In this document: positions 24,641-34,929 of the stretch, piece by piece
Layout: each line of letters begins with the position of its first letter
Position numbering within the stretch: the stretch's first letter is position 1
Assembly (NCBI GenBank): GCA_030765045.1
Contig: CM060964.1
Coordinates: forward strand, 147,744,065-147,808,064
Origin: Tenodera sinensis
Taxonomy: Eukaryota > Arthropoda > Insecta > Mantodea > Mantidae
DNA: 64,000 nucleotides
Direction of reading: 5' to 3'
Made by a program: the position numbers and the translations under genes
Notes under the pieces: model-generated
The model's database searches: none
What the model saw: only the letters and a program-made list of their open reading frames with translations
Told to the model about the DNA's origin: nothing

Positions 24641-24751
24641 CTATTTTGAAAATGTTCCAATGTCAGATAGGATTTTCACGAGGAATATAAAGAATGTAAG
24701 GTGTTTCTTAAAGAATAAAACATGTTATAAGCACATAATCATTTATTTATT

Positions 24752-25084
24752 CTATTTTTCATACACTTCCAGCATCTTCGTCCTCCAACTCCTTGTCCTT
24801 ACAGATATGTCATTACTTGCAGTGAAGAGGTTCCGCGAATGTTTATCAATATAGGGTTCAATTCTTTTCACATGTGCTATTTTATCACAGTTTAAAAGTA
24901 TTTCACCATTATTTAAAATTGTATTCAAAAGTCTTATTCTGTCATTTTGCATAAAGGCAATGATATAGGAGAATATTATATTTTCATCATAAGCACTACG
25001 CGGACACCTTTTCAATTTCAGGAAAGTTTCTAATATTTGGAGATTTTGTTGAATAATCTCCCAGTCTAGCAATGACATGTACAC
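24752..25084 (-). CDS. unrecognised 110-residue ORF next to the Maverick remnant
   Basis: An uninterrupted frame, leucine/isoleucine/asparagine-rich, predicted helical (WEIIQQNLQILETFLKLKR, FMQNDRIRLLNTILNNG). No motif I can name. It lies convergently about 110 bp beyond the capsid remnant, so it may be one of the small unassigned Maverick genes. It is unusual that it is open when its neighbours are broken, but chance in AT-rich DNA cannot be excluded. Confidence 0.3.
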   Translation of the reverse strand: MYMSLLDWEIIQQNLQILETFLKLKRCPRSAYDENIIFSYIIAFMQNDRIRLLNTILNNGEILLNCDKIAHVKRIEPYIDKHSRNLFTASNDISVRTRSWRTKMLEVYEK

Positions 25085-25261
25085 AAACTTGTTATTGTCT
25101 ACTTTTTATGAAGATCACTGGAATGTTATGAAATAATCCTAAATTAGCTATGGCTTCTTGAGAGGGAGCACGAGTGATGCAGCTACCATTTTTCTGGGGG
25201 TTGTCAAGACGTGTCATTCGATCCTCCAAGAGTCTGAGCCTTCTATGGAGATCAGTAAAGG

Positions 25262-25341
25262 TATTCTTCTTCTGCTGCTGCTTCTTCTTCTTCTTCTTCT
25301 TCTTCTTCTTCTTCTTCTTCTTCTTCTTCTTCTTCTTCTTC
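25262..25341. repeat. (TTC)n microsatellite
   Basis: About 80 bp of TTC with a few CTG interruptions at the left end. The long poly-Lys or poly-Leu frames across it are artefacts. Confidence 0.95.
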
Positions 25342-25409
25342 AATGTTTTGCTGGATCTGAAACATTTCCACATTGACTTTGTTAGAAATTTTAGGTCTTG
25401 GTAAAGCAA

Positions 25410-26537
25410 AAGGTGATACTCTGAAAGAAATACGTGAGATGAGGTTAAAGCACCTGCATATTTTTATGCAATAAATGTTCTTTCATGATAGGCTTGAAAC
25501 TTACATCAATTTTTTGCTGAGTTCTGCTTGTTTACTGGGTGAATGCTCGGGAGTCATCTGCAACAGATCGTTAACTGGGAGGGTGTCACTCTCTGCGATG
25601 CGTGCATCTAATTTATCCACCCCTCCGCTTTCTGTTTCTATATCCTCTTTAGGAATTGGTGATATCATGCATTTTCCGCAATAAGAAGGTTTTCACTGTG
25701 ACATATTCAATGATTTGCGCTGCTAAGTACATTCACTTATTCGCTGTAATACTACTTACTTTACGTTTCTGTATCTGAGTTGATATACACCACAGTTTTC
25801 GTTGCGTAGAAAGTATGATGTCATTTGGTCATGCACCTCTAGCTTGTCACATAGGATTGCATGAGCGTAGCCATTAAAAACTCAGAATGGCACTCAGCAG
25901 CGTGTCTTGAAACAAATACGTCTACCTCAACCACACCACTATGTTTTTGATCGTCTTCATCCGCTTCTCTGAAAAATACTGTGTTTCGCTTTAATCATTT
26001 CCTTAAAGACCTACTATAGAATAATATTTCTAATATAATAGTAGGGAATTAAAATTATCTACTGATAAGTATCTTCTTCTTATACGTGGCAGTTTTCTGT
26101 GCATACATCTCGAGAAGAAATCTGATCGTGATATTAAGGCATGTTACAATTGAATGCATCATCCATTACATGACTCCTTGTGGTAGTAGGAGTAGTGATG
26201 CGCTTCCTCTCCGTACTCACTCCAAAAGTCACCCATTCCCGACATAGAAAAATACTTATAGACAAAAAACACTTGTAAAATTAGTATTCCAACTAATACT
26301 TTCCAGCCTAAGCAGCTATGTTTATATTCTAATTGCGTTGTGATGGGGTGGGAGTAGCTTGCAGAGGGGTGGGAATACGCATGTGTCTAAACGGAGTTAG
26401 AGGGAGGGTCTTAGGCATGAAACAGGTTCAGACAGGAATGGTGAGCGGGACTGAACTCAAGAGGAGGGAGACTTGGAGGTGGGAAAACAGGTGCAGAATT
26501 GTATTCCTTTTGTTAGGGAGTCTATCAAAGTGAATAC
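25410..26537. other. no recognisable gene
   Basis: Intronic DNA. A purine-rich, GGGTGGGAG-containing stretch at 26340-26480 has an open frame (26333-26533) without any motif. Confidence 0.4.
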
Positions 26538-26845
26538 ATATTTTCACAGGGGTGACATTCGAAACGCCACATAATTTTTTCAAACCGTCATAAATATGTC
26601 AGTTTCACAAATGATCCATTAAGATGACCATCTTTTCATCCTCCCTTGGAGGGATGCAAAGACCACCCATACTGACCTTGAGAGTATGGTGACAGGGGCC
26701 AAAGGAAGAGTGGGGTGATTAATTACCCCTCCTTTGTCATGTAAATTGGTATAGAAGAAACCATACCCATACCATTTTTATGCTAATGAGATGCACATTG
26801 ATGTGAACATACAATATAATGCTACTTCCAATATTTCAATGGTTC
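26538..26845 (-). repeat. 300-bp dispersed repeat, right copy (inverted)
   Basis: Reverse complement of 14672-14970. It runs from CCCCTGTGAAAATATG-type sequence at its right-reading start through GTCAGTTTCACAAATGATCC, GGATGCAAAGACCACCCATA and GGGTGATTAATTACCCC to TGCTAATGAGATGCA. Small indels and about 15-20% divergence by eye. Confidence 0.75.
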
Positions 26846-27411
26846 TCAATTTTTCTCCGACAATGTCTATTATATTTCAGCTTATTGCCACTCATTTTGA
26901 AAATACACCATCAGAATTTGAAATGCGAACCATTTAAAGTAATGAACTAAGTAAATTTCAAGAGAAAATAACGTATTGTTAAACACCCTCAAAGTTTTCA
27001 ACTGCCGCTGTAAACAAGGATGTTAGTGGGCTTCTTTGATCTTAGCTCTAAATTGCCTCCTGTCGGAGTACCTTAAACACAATATCCATTGCAGACAGAT
27101 ACCTCGACTTTGACACGTGCTGTGTGTCGGAGGCTTGAAGGGTTTAATCCAAGTGAAATAAAATATTTTGCGCTGCATTAAAACAAATAAATACATATAA
27201 AGTAACAGAGGATAGTTTACAGTCCCACCAATTACCAGAAAAGTGAATTATCGAGAGTTTATGTATATTAAATAGATGGAGCATTTTTGCAGTGGATGCA
27301 AATCAGGTTGTTTTATTCCAATTGTTATAGTAGCGCTAAAACCCTCTCCAAAAATAATAGTTTTACTATTCAGCATCAGAAATATGTTAACCGTTTTCTG
27401 TTGATTTGCAG

Positions 27412-27653
27412 GCATGACGATGTATGAACTTCATGCACCTCTGGTACTCTTCGCCCGCAGCCTTTATCGCTACGGCGAAGTAGACGATGCTAAGCTTAGA
27501 GTACGGTTGGAAGAGGCTGAGTCATATCTAAGTGAATCGATTCGCATCCTGGGATTGGAACATCCTGCGTCTACAGAAGGCATGATAGCCGCAGCTGCAC
27601 AGACTTCTCTTGAGCAACTCAGAACTTCTATTAATTCTCTTCCTAGGTCATAA
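27412..27653 (+). CDS. SMYD-family protein (SmydA-like), last coding exon
   Basis: Begins with GC after the acceptor TTGCAG, completing the Gly codon opened at 11539. It encodes MTMYELHAPLVLFARSLYRY, then LEEAESYLSESIRILGLEHP and EGMIAAAAQTSLEQLRTSI, ending at TAA 27651-27653. This is the last helical repeat of SMYD proteins, where YELHAPL and a C-terminal LEEA..L.E...IL..E.P.S.EG are typical of the insect SmydA group. No frame damage is present in either visible exon, in contrast to every transposon gene nearby, which supports selection. The 3' UTR extends to an unknown point; AATAAA near 28610 is one candidate signal. Confidence 0.9.
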
Positions 27654-30240
27654 ACTGAGTCATTCATTTAATGGATTCGTTTACAAATATTATAGCGAAA
27701 TTCAATCGAGAACTAGCCATTAAAATGACGTAGAAGAGGAAAGGTTACATTTATACTGGTTAGCTGTGATGATTTAAAGACCCATACAACTAGTTATAAT
27801 TCAGTGTTTCATTTATTACGTCACTTCCACTTAATTATGTACAGTTATTTAAAGTGCTATAAATGTGAATTCCCAGAAAATATTTCCAAATACTTTGACA
27901 TTCTTTCTTAGAGATAGAACATACTAAGCTAATAAGTTATTATTATTTCACATTTTGTTTGTTGCATTATACATTTCACTTAATTTGGAACCACCGCTAA
28001 ACACCTGCCACATTTATTTGGGGTGAGAGGTAAAAGGAATAGTTCCTTCACCATCCAGAACACAGTGGTCGTATTTCCTACCATTTATAACGTTTCCATA
28101 AATGCAAATATTATCAGCAGGCTATTTTAGCTCTTAAAAGCTGCGAAATTATAAAGATACTAGAAAAGTGTCTAACCTTAGGTGAAAGGCCAGAAGTTAC
28201 AAGGTGACTTTTTACTCAAATTACGTATAAATTTGTGCTTTCTTTAGTGCTAGATAGTAAGACAAGTATTGAAATAAGATTTTAGAGCCTATTTTAGTTC
28301 ACTGAAAGCCTTATTTCAGGTTTTCAATTTAGTAAGTTATACGCTCATATCCGCCAGCTTATTTAGTATTTGCTATAAATTTGTATTATTTGAGATAAAG
28401 CTTAACTGTCCAAGTTACTTCTCTGAGTGTGCATATTATTAATAATTCATGTAATCCCACAATTACTATTTGGAATAGTACTTTTCAAACTCTTTTTGAT
28501 ACATGGTGTAAGCAGTTAAGTATTTTCTCTATGTATTTCAATCCCCACGCAGAAAGGAAATGCTGGTTGTTTACAATCCGTTTATACTCTGAACTGTACT
28601 TCTTAAAGAAAATAAAGGAAGAAATTTGCACCTGATGAAGCTAACTACAATCATTTACGAGCCACTACATCATAGGTTCCTGTGTTAACCGTTCTGGAGT
28701 GTTTTTTTAGTTGTATCAGATAGCCTCACAAACTGAAGCATCTGTATCAAAGTGAAAATGAAAGGTGGATTAAATGAAGAATGAGCAAGAGCACTTGGGT
28801 TAGTTATATGCACCTTACACTTTTTTGATTATCCATCCGCTACCATTCCATAAGATTTGGAGAGTATCGTTATTCTTTATAATTTTGAACATGCTAAACA
28901 ACAATGTTTGAGTATCAGCAGTACGTCAGAAAGGGAAATTTGCCAGTCCTAAATACTTGTAATGATGAGCTTTGGGACAAGTGGAAGCTTAGGGGGGGGG
29001 GGGAGTTCTACCTTATTTTCTAAGAAAGAAACTTCATGTTGAAACACAGGATATTCCATAAATTATATTATTTTCCTTACAAACAGCGTTTTTTCTTCAT
29101 TATATGTTAAAAGAATATTTACATCTTTAAAAGATTTTGCAGATAGATGATATCCTCTCCATTGTCTAGTTAGGAACAATTATATGAATGTATCGCTGAA
29201 GGCTCTATGTTGCATAGCATGGATCAAATGGTCACCTTCAAGGCCTAAAATAGCCCATACAGAATGCTAATAGCTGTTTGGAAACATTTTCAGAAGCTAC
29301 CTAAATATGATATGATCGTTCATCATATGACGCTTTTGCATTTACTATTAAGATTTACAAACTGGAGAGTGCTTTTCACTGGATCAAACATATTTCCGGC
29401 AGTTCTTTATGGTGTACTGAGTAAATAAAATAAGTGTTAATTGAACCTAATTTCATATAGCCTAATCCATTATAGCATAGAAGTTAGCTGGGCCATTTCA
29501 AGCCTATTTCGGTTATTAAACTTCCAGAAGGTACGAAGATCAGCCAGATCTGATGGCGGCAGGTGCAGCGTAGCTGTGTCCCCAAGCTTTCTAGATTTAG
29601 CATCTTCAGATCTACTTTGATACCCTCCTATGCTGTCGGACAAGTTAGAGCAGACCGTTCCGTGCCACAGAATAAACAGCTCTCTCCTTAAAGTACGCCC
29701 GTGGACCAAAAAGAGCCATTTCTGGAAGGTCAAATTCGTCTAAGTCCTACTCAGTGCAGTGTCTTGTTTACACCATCCGCTATACAGTTGTGTAGCAGCA
29801 GCAACCGGTTGTCACAAGTTCCAAATCTTAATACGATTAACCCATATGGTCAATAATCATAACCACATACATAGCTTTAGCTTCTTAAACTATCAATATT
29901 AACTACAAATATTAACGACATAAAACAGGATACAGTTTGAATTGTACGGTATTACTAAACCTGCCACTTTCCAAGTGTGTTTGTTTACTGTAGCACTGTG
30001 GCAAAACGTAGCCTACTTTTGTGGCGAGGGTCGCAGGTTCGCTTCGCGCATGTAGCAGTTTTTCTCCTTCTCTTAAGAATGTTGAAACAACGCATAGCGG
30101 CTAGTTGTTTTAAATATACTTATTTCCTACACGACATTCGTTGACGCTAATAACATGATAGCTATTATGATACTTCTTTAACGGTTTATTCTAAGGAACA
30201 GCAATACGTTATACACGAAAACACGTCGTGCGCCGAATGA
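27654..30240. other. 3' UTR and intergenic DNA, no further gene seen
   Basis: AT-rich with AATAAA-type signals and a G run near 28993-29004. A minus-strand frame at 29470-29733 has no recognisable motif. A weak B-box-like GCAGGTTCGCTTC near 30030 may be an old SINE trace. Confidence 0.4.
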
Positions 30241-30276
30241 TGCACAAATGCATTAGGCAAGCACAGTACTCTCTCA

Positions 30277-31130
30277 ATGAATCGTACCACACTTGACTAT
30301 GGCAGAACGTGCACACAAAGACATAGGCACAAGAAAGTCCTTCCTCACAGTAAAGTAGGAGGTTTTTCTGCTCGTGAAGCTGCAGCTCGTATTGGAGTCC
30401 CTGCGTCTACAGTGCAGAGGTGGGTGATATTGTCCACAGGAGGGATTGAACACCGTCGTTCTGGTTCAGGAGGAAGACGGGTGTCAACTCCAGGAACGGA
30501 TGCAGCGTCAATTGTAGAAGCAGAGAGGAACCCTTTCCAAACTGCTTCTGAAATGATGGCAAACTCAGATTTCCCTGGTTCAGCTCGAACAGCTCTGCGA
30601 CGTGTAAATGACGGACTTTATATGTGTACGGTAGCTAAAATTATCTGACAGACGATCACAGATTGTTTCGTCTTGCGCTTACAGAGGAAAATGCCAGCCG
30701 CAACTGGAATAACGTGATATTCTCAAAAGAGGTGACATTTTCTTCCACAAGTAAGGGAAAGGTCTATCGACCAAAGGGATCCTGGTACGATGCAAAATAC
30801 GTGGCTTCACAATTTCATCATGGTCGCGTATCTGTATCGTGTTTGGGCTGAATATCAAGGGACGGTCTAGTTGTACTGTGGCAGCTTGACAATTCACTGT
30901 ACAGCGTGCAATACACAGTAATACTTGCGAATATTTTGGTTCCCTCTGTAAGGATGGTATATCCTGATGGAATTATCGAATTCGAACAGGACAATTATCT
31001 TGTCCACACATCTCGACAAGCGACGCGGGATTTGAACCTAGAAACTTATGAGTGGAAGCACGACCACTTAACCTCTCGACTACCGCAATGTTATTCTGTG
31101 CCTCGTTTTCCGTACTCATAAGTTAACCAT
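30277..31130 (+). pseudogene. Tc1-like transposase, broken
   Basis: Helix-turn-helix part (30355-30420) AREAAARIGVPASTVQRWV, then a Gly/Arg-rich GSGGRRVSTPG linker, NPFQTASEMM and a RTALRRVNDGL second DNA-binding unit. After a frameshift comes LALTEENASRNWNNVIFSKE (first catalytic region, with Lys where family members have Asp), then a stop, VQYTVILANILVPSVR and MVYPDGIIEFEQDNYLVHTS (second catalytic Asp in QDN). The catalytic Glu region is lost where a tRNA-like sequence interrupts at 31018. Typical Tc1 length is about 340 residues. Confidence 0.85.
31018..31092 (-). repeat. tRNA-like SINE head inside the Tc1 pseudogene
   Basis: On the minus strand: GCGGTAGTCGAGAGGTTAAG (A-box-like), a 20-nt middle, and GGTTCAAATCCCGCG (B box). 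It replaces the expected C-terminal catalytic coding sequence of the Tc1 transposase, so it inserted after the transposon. The body beyond the head could not be delimited. Confidence 0.55.
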
Positions 31131-31309
31131 TGCGCTATAAGTCGAAGACCATTATACAGTTCTTTCGTGTGCGTTGTGAACACAGGTTTTACAAAGATAC
31201 ACGAAGCTCGACATTTAGTATCTGGAGATGACCCATTACTTCATTTCCTTTCTTTTTATTTCTATTAATTTTTTTAAATTTTTTTATTTCTTTTTTTGGG
31301 GGGAGGGGT

Positions 31310-31315
31310 AATGGG
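31310..31315. repeat. target site duplication AATGGG, left
   Basis: AATGGG directly precedes the palindrome terminus AGTAGTTATCTATACGG and is repeated at 44570-44575 after the other terminus. Confidence 0.85.
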
Positions 31316-31725
31316 AGTAGTTATCTATACGGTATAAGCAATTCGAGTTACGCCAATTTTTACCACCAGGGGGATAGGTGGCGCTAGTGTCGCAAGATGG
31401 CGGACGCGAATTCAAGATGGCGGAAGTGAATCAGCTGTAAGGAAGTCCTAATCCGCCAAAAAAGGCTGGAAAAACAAGGTGCAATGTCCGGGTTGAACTT
31501 AAAAAGGGGATGGTAGAAATTTGCCCAACTTTTTAAGTTCAACCCCAACATTGCACTTTAAATTTTCCCGCTTTTTTGGTGCCTTAGGACTTACTTTAGT
31601 CCTATTAACGGTCGCCATCTGTATTCACTTCCATCACCTTAAATTTACGTTTGGCATCTTGTGACACTAGCGCCCCCTGGTGGCAAAAAAATTGGTTGCA
31701 CTCCAATCGTTTATACCGTATATAT
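31316..31725. repeat. hairpin module, copy 1 (outer left)
   Basis: A 400-bp imperfect palindrome. CTATACGGTATAAGCAAT, CCACCAGGGGGATAGG, GGCGCTAGTGTCGCAAGATG and GGAAGTGAAT at the left recur inverted as ATTCACTTCC, CATCTTGTGACACTAGCGCC, CCCTGGTGGC and TATACCGTATA at the right. The core is TGCAATG..GGGTTGAACTT / AAGTTCAACCCCAACATTGC near 31482-31556. Confidence 0.88.
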
Positions 31726-32221
31726 ATCTTATATCTTTATCTTTAAATTTTATGTGCATAACTGACCTAAAGACCCCAGTGGAAGGATTCCGCCCCACCC
31801 TGCTTATTGTTAACCACATAAATTACCCTGCCACACCTTGCACCCCTCTTGATGACGCCTGGAGAAAATGCACTACACCAATGCTGGATGGCGACTGGCA
31901 GAATTAAGACGAGATACACCATAAATACCCACTAGGGCAAGGCGCTAGTGTCGCAATATGGTGTAAGGGAGCGTTGATGTGTTGTCGACGGGCGTTGGGA
32001 AGAAACGGAGGAAAATGATCTTGAAGCAATGGGTAAAACATGGTATGCGGAAGTGACGTGTCGGTATTTGATTGGACAAAATAAGATGGAATGGGATTGG
32101 TAGTTAGGAGTTTAAAAATGGCAGTGATTGGAAGAAATAAAGAACGTTGCGATTGGGTGAAAAATTAGGAATGAACGAAAGAGAAAGGTGAGGAAAAGGT
32201 ATATAAAAAGGGGAGAAATGA

Positions 32222-33075
32222 GGGTGGTAAATAAAAGAAATTGCAAGAATGTTTGCGATAACGGTAGCGTTGCGGACGGTGAAAAGTATAGCTTAAACAA
32301 AACAAAAAGTCGGTTAGCAGACTTAGATTCAAATTCACTATCTTTGAAGAATGATATATAAAACCATGGTATGCGGAAAATAAAAAGGAATTGCAGGAAT
32401 GTTTGCGATAACGGCAGCGTTGCTGACGGTGAAAAGTATAGTTTAAACAAAACGAAAAGTCGGTTAGCAGACTTAGATTTAAATTCACTATCTTTGAAGA
32501 ATGATATATGAAACCATGGTATGCGGAAAATAAACAGAATTGCGGGAATGTTTGCGATAACGATAGCGTTGCTGGCGGTGAAAAGTATAGTTTAAACAAA
32601 ACGAAATGTCGGTTAGCAGACTTAGATTTAAATTCACTATCTTTGAAGAATGATATATGAAACCATGCTATGCGGAAAATAAACAGAATTGCGGGAATGT
32701 TTGCGATAACGATAGCGTTGCTGACGGTTAAAAATGTAGTTTAAACAAAACGAAAAGTCGGTTGGTTAGCAGACTTAGATTTAAATTCACTATCTTTGAA
32801 GAATGATATTATGAAACCATGGTATGCGGAAAATAAACAGAATTGGGGGAATGTTTGCGATAACGATAGCGTTGCTGACGGTGAAAAGTATAGTTTAAAC
32901 AAAACGAAAAGTGGGGTTAGCAGACTTACATTTAAAATCGGTATCTTTAAGGAATGATATATGAAACAATGGTTGCGGAAAATAAAAGGAATTGCAGGAA
33001 TGTTTGCGATAACGATAGCGTTGCTGACGTTGAAAAGTATAGTTAAAAAAAAAGTCGGTTAGCAGACTTAGATCT
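32222..33075 (+). repeat. tandem array of about 150-bp units, left arm (six units)
   Basis: Each unit carries AATGTTTGCGATAACG, GCGTTGCTGACGGTGAAAAG, GTCGGTTAGCAGACTTAGAT and CTATCTTTGAAGAATGATAT followed by CCATGGTATGCGGAAAATAA. Landmark starts fall near 32250, 32400, 32553, 32700, 32855 and 33000. Open frames across it are repeat artefacts. Confidence 0.9.
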
Positions 33076-33357
33076 AAAATCAGTATCTTTGAAGAATGAG
33101 ATATGAAGGGGCAAGGTGCTGGGGTCGCAATATGGCAGAAAGGAGTGGTGATGTGTTCTCAACCCAACATGGAAAATGTTTCGAAATTTCGTATTTCCTC
33201 AAAAAGAAAAAAGGACTTCTGAATTTTGTTTAAAAATATCAATTATATTGATGCGCATAAGTTGTTTGCTTGGTTCCTTCTTCTTCTGAACTCACATTTC
33301 TAACGTATTTTTAACAGACATGCTTTAATGTTAAGCCCACAGTTAAAAACCGATAAA

Positions 33358-33361
<4 letters not shown>

Positions 33362-33412
<51 letters not shown>
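33362..33412. repeat. (AG)n microsatellite, left arm only
   Basis: About 25 perfect AG units. The matching position in the right arm (about 42645-42660) has no GA run, so it arose or was lost after the arms formed. Confidence 0.97.
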
Positions 33413-33415
<3 letters not shown>

Positions 33416-34671
33416 TTGTTCAGCACATGACACTAATCTACATATTAACAAGAACAAAACAAAACAAAAAAAAAAGTAGGTTAGTAGGCTTCGATTTAAA
33501 TTCGATATCTTTGAAGAATGAGATATGAAAATGTTCAAAAAACTATACTCAACCCAACATGGAAAATGTTTTCGAAATTTTGTAATTACTAAAAAATAAA
33601 AGGCTTCTAAATTTTGCTTAAAATATCAATTATAATGATACGCATAAGATGTACCTTGTTTGCTTGGTTTCTAACGCATTTAGCAGACATGCTTTAATGC
33701 TAAGCCAATAGTTAAAATCCGACATAATACTCAGACCGTGGTTCAGCACATCACACACTAAACTATATATCAACACGAACAAAACAAATCACTACGAATG
33801 TGAATAAACACAACGCTGAATGCTGAGTTAAAAGAGCTGGGATTTCAGCCATCGCACTCGGCATAACTTTGTAAGAAGGTGTCAATACACGTCCGCACAG
33901 GTAACGCTGGGAAGATATGTGGTCGTGTGAACGGAGAGAGGCGGCTCGCTTGTTACGTAACTTGACAACACTTGTCTTGTCTTGTCGTGCCGTGCGCATG
34001 CGCCAGAACATCCGGTGCTTACTCAGAGATATATCCTATTCGTGATGACTCAGGCATTTGATTCTTGCCACGCGCGGAACTTGAAGACGACCCTCATATT
34101 CCTTGTCTTTTTAAACTGCAAAGTTGCATGTTAATGCAATTCTCAGACATTATTGCTAGGTCGGTTGCCATATCATCTTTCCGCGTCTCAAGCGAAATAG
34201 GAAATAAACCGAACCGGTAACCTTATAAGAAAAGAAAGAGAAACAAAAACCGGATAGTTTGACTGCGATAACACGAATATAAAACATATTTTGATACGTA
34301 CGCTAGCTAAGGGAAGTTGACCGAGAGATAGATTGGATTTAGAGAACTGCTGAAATAAGTTATTGAATATATATATTTGGTTGAGAGTGTTATTTGAAAA
34401 GAGGAGTGTTACAGTTGAGTAGGAATATTTTTAATTACAAGAGCTGTTGCACAGTGTGAAAGAAAACAAGGTATAGGTAAGTTTAGTTTAAGGAAATAGT
34501 TTGCGCAGAGGTTTTGAGTTGATTCGATAGAGCATAACGTAGATAATTGGACGAATAGTTGCTGTAATAGTGTACCTACTGCAAGGATAGTTGAAAGAAT
34601 AAATGCTTATTTAAGGACCTAGTTTGCGAGAGAAAGTAAAATAGCCTTTATGTAAAAAAGAAGCAATCTAA
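33413..34671. other. arm linker without recognisable gene (mirrored at 41409-42640)
   Basis: Contains a minus-strand 82-codon frame at 33763-34011 with no motif. In the right arm the same frame is present on the other strand. The stretch 34400-34670 is AT-rich and could act as a leader for the gene fragment at 34672. Confidence 0.45.
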
Positions 34672-34910
34672 ATGGAAGAGGTGCCAAGCACAAGTAGACT
34701 AAATTTGCATAGCGAAGAGCACCGAAATTTTGATATTATAGAAGTTAGACAAAGAACGCTTAGTAAGTTTTATTCGGTGTTTTATGAAACTGACCTTACT
34801 GTTAGACCAATGGCAGAAGATGCAGACCCGAACAGTGGTTGCACAGCATGTTTGAGGAGGTATTAAATTATGTAAATACTGAACTTTTCCAAACGAACCT
34901 TGGTGCATAG
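34672..34910 (+). pseudogene. Maverick-like gene N-terminal fragment, left arm
   Basis: Opens with MEEVPSTSRLNLHSEEH, then FDIIEVRQRTLSKFYSVFYE and TDLTVRP. A one-base frame change at about 34826 is followed by PEQWLHSMFEEVLNYVN and a stop near 34908. The pattern (acidic start, FDI.EV....L.KF, later W.H..FEE...Y) resembles an N-terminal domain I know from Maverick/adintovirus-like genes of insects and cnidarians. The identification is from memory of the family pattern only. The fragment runs into the first 99-bp repeat unit. Confidence 0.5.
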
Positions 34911-34929
34911 GAATAACCATTCACGCGGC

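Larger units (their letters stand above)
18975..24650. mobile_element. decayed Maverick/Polinton (adintovirus-like) element
   Basis: Four virus-like genes lie together: protein-primed type-B DNA polymerase (+), retrovirus-type integrase (-), penton-like minor capsid (+) and double-jelly-roll major capsid (+). This combination is diagnostic of Maverick/Polinton elements. All carry frameshifts and stops. The packaging ATPase and cysteine protease were not found. Clear terminal inverted repeats were not found, although an inverted 300-bp pair flanks the region at 14672 and 26538. It sits inside the SMYD intron. Confidence 0.85.

Noticed and set aside
25092..25409. Poly-Lys / poly-Leu frames
   Set aside because: They are translations of a TTC microsatellite with unremarkable flanks.
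32112..32599. Overlapping minus-strand frames of 112 and 144 codons
   Set aside because: They lie in the 150-bp tandem array and repeat the same peptide; no motif and the mirrored copy behaves the same.
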